From an uncultured Phycisphaerales bacterium (GTDB lineage: Bacteria; Planctomycetota; Phycisphaerae; Phycisphaerales; UBA1924): a DNA stretch of 10,013 nucleotides. Each line of letters starts with the position of its first letter. The first letter of the stretch is position 1. The notes beneath the pieces are model-generated. The model did not search any database. It had not been told where the DNA came from and worked only from the letters and a program-made list of their open reading frames with translations. The stretch covers positions 1 to 10,013 of the forward strand of contig CALFMQ010000011.1 in the NCBI GenBank assembly GCA_937879825.1. Reading direction: 5' to 3'. Made by a program: the position numbers and the translations under genes. Positions 5,656 to 10,013 of this stretch are shown here, in pieces.

Positions 5656-8085
5656 TCAACCGTCGGCGTCCTTGGCCGGGGCGGGCGGCGGCGATGCTTC
5701 GGCGGGCTGCTCTGCTTGTTCCTTCTCTGCGCGCTCCAGCGCCTTGCGGAAGTACCGCTCGATCACGCTCTGGCGGCTCCGCGGCACGGCGCGGTCCTCG
5801 ACGAGTTGGTCCAGACCCTCGAGCGCCTTGCGGATCTCGGCGGGTGTCGGTGCGCGATCGGAGACATCGCCCGCGCCGGTGCGCGAGTTGGGGTCGTCGA
5901 ACTCGCCCACCACGCGCCCATCATCGGCGTTGCGCCGGATGTCCATCGGCGAGGTGTTGGAGGCGTCGATCGGCGGGCGGTCCCGCGATTGTGCGGCGAA
6001 GGAGTCGTCCGATGGCGCGTTGTTCTGGCGTGCCAGTTGCTCGGCCCAGTCGAGCATGCGCTGGCGCTCGTCGTCGCTCATGCCGTCGAGCAGTTCGCGG
6101 GCGCGGTCGCGGATGTCGTCGGCGCGTTGTTGGTTCTGTTTGGCGCGTCGGGCTTCGTCGCGGATCTCTTCGAGTTGCTCGCGCAGACGCTGGACGCCGG
6201 TGCCGCCCTTGTCGCCGCCTTGCCCGGCGCCCTGGTTGGGATCGCGCTCGGCGCCGGCGTCGGAGGAAGTGCCCGTGGCGGTCTGATCGGAGTTCTGTTC
6301 GCCCTGCTGCGAGCCGGCGCCGGGGGTCTGGGAGTCGGTGGACTGCGCGGGGTCGCCCTGGCCCGGTTGCGCGCCGTCCTGCGCGCCCGGTTGTTGTTGT
6401 CCCGGTTGTTGCGAGTCGGTGGGTGATCCCTGCTCGCCTCCGGGCTGCGCACCGGGTTGATCGCCCGGCTTGTCGCCCTGCTGATTGGCGGGCTGGTCGC
6501 CTTGTTGCGATGGGTCGCTTCCTTGCGTCGGTTGTTGCTGGCCGGGCTGTTGCTGCTGGGGTTGGCCCTGGCTCGGGTCGCCCTGCTGTTGCGGCTGCGG
6601 CTTGCCGCCTTGCGTTTCCTGCTTCGCGGGCGACTCGGCGGGCGTCGGTGCGCCGGGGGCGTTCGGGTCGGGCGACTCGCTCGTGCCTTGTTTGCGGTCG
6701 TCGGGCTTGGAGCCGCCGTCTTGTTGTTGCTTGTTGTCGCCTTGTTGCTCGCCCTGATGTTGCGGCTGATCGCCGTTCTGAGATTGGTTGTTGTTGGATG
6801 AGTCGTTCTTTGGCTTCTGCTCGATGTCGTCGGCGGCGTCGCGGGCGGCGTCGCTCAGGTCGCGGGTGCGCTGCTCGGCCTGCTTCTGGGCCTGCTGGTC
6901 CTTGTGCTCCTGCTCCAGTTGCTCGGCGAGTTTCTGCGCCGGTTCCTGATCGAAGCCGCGCTGGCGCAGGGCCTCTTCGATCTGCTGCGCATCGCCCATG
7001 TCGCGGAGTTCGTCGCGCTCCTGCGGCGTGAGGCCCGTTTCGTCGGGCGCGGGCTCGTTGTCGTCGCGTGGTTGTTGTTCGTTCTGTTGCTGGGCTGTGA
7101 GTTCTTCGAGGTCATCGGCCAGGGCGCGCAGATCGCGCGCGATGTCTTCGCGCTGCTCGGGCGGGAGGTCGCCGGCCTGTTGTTCCAGTTCGTCGAGCGC
7201 TTCGAGCGCGCCGTCGAGATCGCCCGAGCGCAGCGCCTCGGCCAGGCGCTCGCTCGCTCCGCTCGGTGTGTCCTTGGGCGGGAGCTGCGAGAACATCTCG
7301 CGCACCGCGTCGTCGGCGGCCCGCGACTCCTGCGCCGATTGCTCCAAGCCCTGCGCCAGATCATTGAGCGACTCGGCGGCCTGCGATCGCGCTTCGTCCG
7401 CATCCGTCTCGCCCTTGGCCAGTTCTTCGCGGAGTTTCTCGAGTTCCGCCAGCGCGTCCTGTGCGCCCGGTGTGTCGGCGAGGGCCGCGTCGCCGTCGGT
7501 CGAGAGTTGCTCGATCGCGCCGGCGACCTCGTCGATCTCGTCGGCGGCCTGCTCCTGCTGGGCGATGCGGTGGATGTTCGCTTCGTGTGCCGCGTTGTCG
7601 CGCAGGAGGTGCATCGGTTCGACGAACAGCAGCGCGCCGAGTGTTACGAGGAGCATCACGCCCGCGGCGAACCATGCGTTGTCGAAGCGGATGGGGATGG
7701 CGCGGTCGACACGCACATCGCCCGCGGTGCGCTCGCCCTCGTCGATCGCCAGGAGCGCGAAGGGATTGTCATCGTCGCGCTCCGTGAACGCGGCGGCGCT
7801 GCCGAGGCGGTCTTCGAGCCGGAGCGACTCGTCGACGGAAGCCAGCGCATCGAGGCGCGAGCCGCGTCGATACCAGGCGAGGAACGCGGCGATCATCGCG
7901 GGGATCAGGATCGCGGGCGCGAGGATCATCCACCATGCGAGGCCCGGGCCGATGAGGCGGTCGATGAGTGTCGCCAGCAGCGCCAGGCCCGCGCCGATCG
8001 CCAGCGCCGGGCCTGTGAGGGACACGGCGTTGCGGATGAGAATCCGGCGCGACGCCCGAGATGCCACCGAATAAACGCGGCTCAT
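5656..8085 (-). CDS. Large membrane protein with coiled coils and a Q/P/G-rich region
   Basis: 809 residues. Three predicted membrane helices lie near the N-terminus (about 22-42, 48-70 and 137-155). A long region of charged, Gln/Glu-rich helices follows (about 160-420, probably coiled coil), then about 200 residues of low-complexity Gln, Pro, Gly and Asp (about 425-628). Two more charged helices (630-690) come next, and the C-terminal segment ends with VPRSRQSVIERYFRKALERA (767-786). Genes of this build, with the same Pro..Tyr-Phe ending, often sit beside VWA/BatA-type genes in planctomycetes; the biochemical role is unknown. ATG at 8085 is chosen because the frame stays open to 8385 only by running through the divergent gene, and that extension is Arg/Ser-rich and unlike a protein N-terminus. 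It appears to be the first gene of the minus-strand run. Neither a MoxR ATPase nor a DUF58 gene, frequent partners of such proteins, is in the window. Confidence 0.85.
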   Translation of the reverse strand: MSRVYSVASRASRRILIRNAVSLTGPALAIGAGLALLATLIDRLIGPGLAWWMILAPAILIPAMIAAFLAWYRRGSRLDALASVDESLRLEDRLGSAAAFTERDDDNPFALLAIDEGERTAGDVRVDRAIPIRFDNAWFAAGVMLLVTLGALLFVEPMHLLRDNAAHEANIHRIAQQEQAADEIDEVAGAIEQLSTDGDAALADTPGAQDALAELEKLREELAKGETDADEARSQAAESLNDLAQGLEQSAQESRAADDAVREMFSQLPPKDTPSGASERLAEALRSGDLDGALEALDELEQQAGDLPPEQREDIARDLRALADDLEELTAQQQNEQQPRDDNEPAPDETGLTPQERDELRDMGDAQQIEEALRQRGFDQEPAQKLAEQLEQEHKDQQAQKQAEQRTRDLSDAARDAADDIEQKPKNDSSNNNQSQNGDQPQHQGEQQGDNKQQQDGGSKPDDRKQGTSESPDPNAPGAPTPAESPAKQETQGGKPQPQQQGDPSQGQPQQQQPGQQQPTQGSDPSQQGDQPANQQGDKPGDQPGAQPGGEQGSPTDSQQPGQQQPGAQDGAQPGQGDPAQSTDSQTPGAGSQQGEQNSDQTATGTSSDAGAERDPNQGAGQGGDKGGTGVQRLREQLEEIRDEARRAKQNQQRADDIRDRARELLDGMSDDERQRMLDWAEQLARQNNAPSDDSFAAQSRDRPPIDASNTSPMDIRRNADDGRVVGEFDDPNSRTGAGDVSDRAPTPAEIRKALEGLDQLVEDRAVPRSRQSVIERYFRKALERAEKEQAEQPAEASPPPAPAKDADG
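6204..6813 (-). repeat. Coding low-complexity region (Gln/Pro/Gly/Asp)
   Basis: In-frame low-complexity DNA inside the large membrane protein gene, encoding about 200 residues dominated by Gln, Pro, Gly, Asp and Ser. Short units such as QQPGQQQP, QQGDQP and PGDQPG recur without exact period, and CAACAACAA-type runs are visible on the coding strand. The protein is certainly disordered here and could be an extended spacer between the membrane-proximal coiled coil and the C-terminal helices. Replication slippage would make its length vary between strains. Confidence 0.8.
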
Positions 8086-8190
8086 GCCCGATTCTATCCC
8101 CCTCGCGCCCGCCGCACCCCCAGCTCCCGTTTCGCACGGGCGCGGCGGATGGCGCTTCATGCCGCTCCGGCGCGTACCATCCGGCTCGTG

Positions 8191-8207
8191 GCCGGCGCGC
8201 CGCCGGC
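8191..8207 (+). other. Seven-base-pair GC hairpin in the leader of the DinB-fold gene
   Basis: GCCGGCG and CGCCGGC form a perfect seven-base-pair stem with a three-base loop. It lies 41 bases before the GTG start and 28 bases before the ribosome binding site, within the predicted leader. It could stabilise the transcript or be an operator; in DNA this GC-rich it may also be chance. It has no T-tract, so it is not a standard terminator. Confidence 0.3.
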
Positions 8208-8235
8208 GGCAATACCGGGACATCTGACACACACG

Positions 8236-8242
8236 AGAGGAG
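8236..8242 (+). promoter_or_regulatory. Ribosome binding site fixing the GTG start
   Basis: AGAGGAG, nearly full complementarity to the 16S rRNA tail, six bases before the GTG at 8249. It is the clearest ribosome binding site in the window. It makes GTG the preferred start over ATG codons further in, and shows this gene is translated independently. Confidence 0.85.
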
Positions 8243-8248
8243 ACTTCA

Positions 8249-8758
8249 GTGCCCGCACTTCCCGAGATCGTTCTTCCATCCGCCCGGCTCGTGCTGATGT
8301 ACTCGGACATGCTCGTCAAGGACATCCCCGCCGAGCAGTTCGGCTTGGTGCCCGAGGGTGTCAACTGCAACTCGCCCGCATACAACTACGGGCACATGGC
8401 GCTGTACGCGGACATGTGCTGCGATGTGCTGGGGCGGAAGGACCTATTCAAGAACGACGCGAAGTGGAAGGAGCTCTACGAGTTCGGCGCCAAGAGCGAG
8501 GCCGACCCGGCGGGGGAGCGCTACGGCAAGAAGGACGAGCTGCTCGCCCGCTTCAAGGAGCGCCAGGAGACCGCGATGCGCGCATTCGCCGAGGCGACGC
8601 CCGAGGCGCTCGATGCGCCGATGCCCGAGGGCATGATGGGCGATGTGATGAAGACCAAGGGCGCGATGGCGGCGTTCATGCTCACGGGCCATCCGTTCGG
8701 CCATCTCGGGCAGATCAGCACCTGGCGCCGGTGCATGGGCCTGTCGATGATTTTCTGA
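8249..8758 (+). CDS. DinB-fold (four-helix bundle) putative metal-dependent protein
   Basis: 169 residues, the usual size of the DinB/YfiT-like superfamily: soluble four-helix bundles with a three-histidine metal site, some of them thiol transferases or hydrolases. The three expected histidines are visible: H49 in the helix-2 motif YNYGHMALYAD (45-55), and H148 and H152 in HPFGHLGQISTWRRCMG (148-164), which follows the family pattern His-x3-His-x-Gln...Arg-Arg-x-x-Gly near the C-terminus. There is no signal peptide or membrane helix, so it should act in the cytoplasm. Cysteines C40, C57, C58 and C162 lie near the histidines; any role is speculative. The start is GTG, set by a strong ribosome binding site. 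It is transcribed away from the envelope operon and has no same-strand partner in the window. Substrate and reaction are unknown; the fold assignment is confident. Confidence 0.8.
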   Translation: MPALPEIVLPSARLVLMYSDMLVKDIPAEQFGLVPEGVNCNSPAYNYGHMALYADMCCDVLGRKDLFKNDAKWKELYEFGAKSEADPAGERYGKKDELLARFKERQETAMRAFAEATPEALDAPMPEGMMGDVMKTKGAMAAFMLTGHPFGHLGQISTWRRCMGLSMIF

Positions 8759-8774
8759 GACTTCGGACGGCTCG

Positions 8775-8795
8775 CGTCAGGCCGCTCGCCTGATG
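8775..8795. terminator. Possible bidirectional hairpin between convergent genes
   Basis: TCAGGC (8777-8782) and GCCTGA (8788-8793) form a perfect six-base-pair stem with a five-base loop, extendable by one G-U and one C-G pair. It starts 17 bases after the DinB-fold stop and lies between the ends of two convergent genes, where a terminator is expected. No run of T follows on either strand, so intrinsic termination is uncertain; it may instead protect transcript ends. Confidence 0.35.
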
Positions 8796-8854
8796 ATGGC
8801 GTGTCGCGGGTGTCGCGTGGCCTGCGCGGTTTGCGTTGTGGGCGTTGATCTGGC

Positions 8855-9151
8855 TCAGGCGGCGCGGCGGGGGCCCGAGTCGTCGGAGTCGTCGGGCGCG
8901 TGCAGCTTGAACGGCTGATCGAGCAGATCGCCCAGGTCGTCGAGGCCGGACCTGATGTCGCTGAAGAGTTGATCGAGTTCTTCGATGGTGGGATCGGCCG
9001 ACTTCCTGCTGCCGGACTTGGTGGGGCGCGTCGGCGATGTCTTGGCGCTGAACACGCCGCCCTCCGGGAACGGGAGCGCCTCGCGGTCGCTCTCGAGCGT
9101 CTGCGTGTCCGAGGGGGCGTTGTTGCGGGCGCGTTTCGGCTTGAATCGCAT
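8855..9151 (-). CDS. Small protein of unknown function, basic N-terminus and acidic C-terminus
   Basis: 98 residues from ATG at 9151. The first ten residues are basic (MRFKPKRARN), residues 11-55 are polar with many Ser, Thr, Pro and Lys and are probably disordered, and residues 55-78 (starting TIEELDQLFSDIRSGL) form a likely acidic amphipathic helix. The tail is Asp-rich and ends in PRRAA. There is no signal peptide, membrane helix or known motif. GGAGA eight bases before the ATG supports this start. An upstream TTG at 9187, also with a GGAGG-like site, would add 12 residues, and a GTG at 9202 would add 17. Codon use matches its neighbours. The helix and charge pattern suggest a small protein-binding adaptor, but this is a guess; it could be lineage-specific. 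It stands alone between plsY (same strand, 168 bases upstream) and the convergent DinB-fold gene. Confidence 0.6.
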   Translation of the reverse strand: MRFKPKRARNNAPSDTQTLESDREALPFPEGGVFSAKTSPTRPTKSGSRKSADPTIEELDQLFSDIRSGLDDLGDLLDQPFKLHAPDDSDDSGPRRAA

Positions 9152-9176
9152 GAGTCGATCTCCGGCGCGGGGTTTG

Positions 9177-9194
9177 GGTGTCAACTTGGACACC
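9177..9194. promoter_or_regulatory. Inverted repeat GGTGTC-N6-GACACC, possible operator
   Basis: Perfect six-base arms separated by six bases, 26 bases before the ATG of the small unknown gene. The centre-to-centre spacing of about 12 bases is close to one helical turn, as for dimeric regulators. It overlaps the alternative TTG start, so on RNA it could instead be a hairpin affecting start choice. No regulator family is recognised from the half-site. Confidence 0.35.
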
Positions 9195-9209
9195 TCCCAC
9201 ACTCAGATT

Positions 9210-9226
9210 CATCGGACGGTCCGATG
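9210..9226. promoter_or_regulatory. Perfect 17-base dyad, possible operator
   Basis: CATCGGAC-G-GTCCGATG: eight-base arms that are exact reverse complements around one central base. With one base between arms it suits a DNA-binding dimer better than an RNA hairpin, and no T-run follows on either strand. It lies 59 bases before the small gene's ATG and 94 bases after the plsY stop, in the expected promoter zone. The cognate regulator is not recognised. Confidence 0.45.
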
Positions 9227-9319
9227 GCCACGATCAGCGCGCCCGAGGACCCCGGCGTGCGGATTGCAACAATCGCAGCATTTGCGCGTCCCGATAACCC
9301 GCGGCATCCCCGATTCAGG

Positions 9320-10013
9320 TCAGGTCTTCGGATCCGCGTCCGCCGGCTTGGGCGCGCGGTTGCCGAAGCGGTGCTCCGTCCCGGCCCGGACCCGGGCGAG
9401 GTTGGCGCGGTGCTTGTAGATGACCAGTGCAGCCAGTGCGATGGTGACCGCGAGGAAGGGCCACGCCGAGGCGATGCGGTCGCCCGGGGTGGTCGCGTCG
9501 TTGGTCATCAGCCCCGAGGCGCGGAACGCGAGCACGCACGCGGGGAGCACGAGGGCCGCGACGCACGACGCGACGCTCACATAGCGCGTCAGTTTGAGGG
9601 TGAGGTACCACGCGATGAGTGCCGCGACCGTCGCGGGCGTGACGACGGGCCACATGGCGCACAGCGCGCCGAAGGCGGTCGCGACGCCTTTGCCGCCTCG
9701 GAGGCGCGCGAAGATTGTGAACATGTGCCCGAGCACCGTGGCCATGGCGACGGCGAGCCACCAGAGGGCTTCGATCGGTGCGAGTTCGCCGCGACCGATG
9801 ACATTCATCACGACACCTGACGCCGCGACGGGCAGCGCTCCCTTGAGCGCATCGAGCGTGAAGCACAGGATGCCGGCCTTCTTGCCGAGCGTGCGGAGGA
9901 CATTGGTGGCGCCGATGTTGCCCGAGCCGTGCGCGCGGAGATCGACGCCCTTGGATCGCGCGATGATGAGCCCGAAGGGGATCGCGCCGATGAGGTACGC
10001 CAGCGCGATGAAG
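9320..10013 (-). CDS. plsY: Glycerol-3-phosphate acyltransferase PlsY, first residues outside the window
   Basis: Inner-membrane enzyme that transfers an acyl group from acyl-phosphate to glycerol-3-phosphate, giving lysophosphatidic acid, the first step of phospholipid synthesis in most bacteria. 230 residues are visible; the frame is open to the window edge and begins FIALAYLIGAIPFG, which in the family lies close to the start codon, so only a few residues are missing. All three conserved motifs are present (numbering from the first visible residue): HGSGNIGATN (28-37), GHMFTIFARLRGGKGVAT (95-112), and YKHRANLARVRAGTEHRFG (199-217). Several hydrophobic helices separate them, as expected for a multi-pass protein. 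Length is at the upper end for the family, mainly from a longer loop after residue 64 and a polar C-terminal tail. Its acyl-phosphate supplier PlsX is not in the window. The following 168 bases (to the small gene) hold a weak bulged hairpin (9262-9274) and two dyads but no clear terminator. Confidence 0.95.
   Translation of the reverse strand, partial: FIALAYLIGAIPFGLIIARSKGVDLRAHGSGNIGATNVLRTLGKKAGILCFTLDALKGALPVAASGVVMNVIGRGELAPIEALWWLAVAMATVLGHMFTIFARLRGGKGVATAFGALCAMWPVVTPATVAALIAWYLTLKLTRYVSVASCVAALVLPACVLAFRASGLMTNDATTPGDRIASAWPFLAVTIALAALVIYKHRANLARVRAGTEHRFGNRAPKPADADPKT

Larger units (their letters stand above)
8086..8248. promoter_or_regulatory. Divergent promoter region
   Basis: 163 bases between the minus-strand membrane protein gene and the plus-strand DinB-fold gene, so both promoters should be here. 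Minus strand: TAGAAT at 8096-8091 is a good -10 match whose predicted start coincides with the ATG at 8085. Plus strand: TACCAT at 8175-8180 is a weaker -10 candidate, leaving a leader of about 60 bases. No convincing -35 box was found on either strand. Two short hairpins are present, CCCGT-N5-ACGGG (8126-8140) and GCCGGCG-CGC-CGCCGGC (8191-8207). No open frame in it looks real. Confidence 0.4.

Noticed and set aside
6204..6813. Tandem repeat array or CRISPR-like structure
   Set aside because: Repeats are short, imperfect and in frame; there are no uniform repeat-spacer units. It is coding low-complexity sequence.
4476..7031. 851-codon open frame on the plus strand, antisense to both VWA-operon genes
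   Set aside because: Its translation is Arg/Ala/Gly-rich with no domain pattern, and it spans two well-supported genes. Long antisense frames are expected in high-GC DNA because stop codons are AT-rich.
8086..8385. 100-residue N-terminal extension of the coiled-coil membrane protein
   Set aside because: It would overlap the start of the divergent DinB-fold gene and its ribosome binding site, and the added residues are low-complexity Arg/Ser/Gly sequence.
6904..8793. 629-codon plus-strand frame crossing the divergent region and the DinB-fold gene
   Set aside because: It runs antisense to the coiled-coil protein and then out of frame through the DinB-fold gene; composition is that of a shadow frame.
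9179..9184. Perfect TTGACA -35 box on the minus strand before the small gene
   Set aside because: The matching -10 position (about 9161-9156) reads AGATCG and would leave no room for a leader before the ATG at 9151. Probably chance, as part of the GGTGTC dyad.

Overview
The base composition is very GC-rich (roughly two thirds G+C by eye). A zinc-less, membrane-bound anti-sigma factor, tandem von Willebrand factor A (VWA) envelope proteins and a glutamine/proline/glycine-rich membrane protein occur together. This mix suggests a Planctomycetota bacterium, most likely of the Phycisphaerae type. The lineage call is inferred from gene content; there is no rRNA or other marker gene here.

Layout. 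Most of the window (1-8085) is a minus-strand run of five genes. Read in transcription order, they are: a three-helix membrane protein with coiled coils and a 200-residue Q/P/G-rich region (8085-5656); a 1033-residue membrane protein with two VWA domains around a glutamine-amidotransferase-like fold (5618-2517); an ECF sigma factor with a TTG start (2449-1871); its overlapping single-pass anti-sigma factor (1881-979); and a secreted protein of unknown function, cut by the window edge (900-1). Gaps are 37, 67, -11 and 78 bases. The first two genes look like one envelope operon related to the BatA/BatB (aerotolerance) gene sets. The sigma and anti-sigma genes are translationally coupled. The last gene has its own -10-like box.

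A short divergent region (8086-8248) separates this run from a plus-strand DinB-fold protein (8249-8758), which has a textbook ribosome binding site and a GTG start. It faces a small, unrecognised minus-strand gene (9151-8855) across a short hairpin. Upstream of the small gene are two inverted repeats that could be operators. The window ends inside plsY, the membrane glycerol-3-phosphate acyltransferase of phospholipid synthesis (minus strand, 10013-9320, first few residues outside).

No tRNA, rRNA, CRISPR array, transposase or phage gene was seen. The theme is cell-envelope biology: membrane VWA proteins, an envelope-type sigma/anti-sigma pair, a secreted protein and phospholipid synthesis. 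The most unusual points are the anti-sigma factor, which lacks a zinc-binding motif but has four cysteines in its outer domain; the two intact metal-binding VWA sites in one chain; a possible leaderless start for the first operon gene; and the paired dyads upstream of the small unknown gene.
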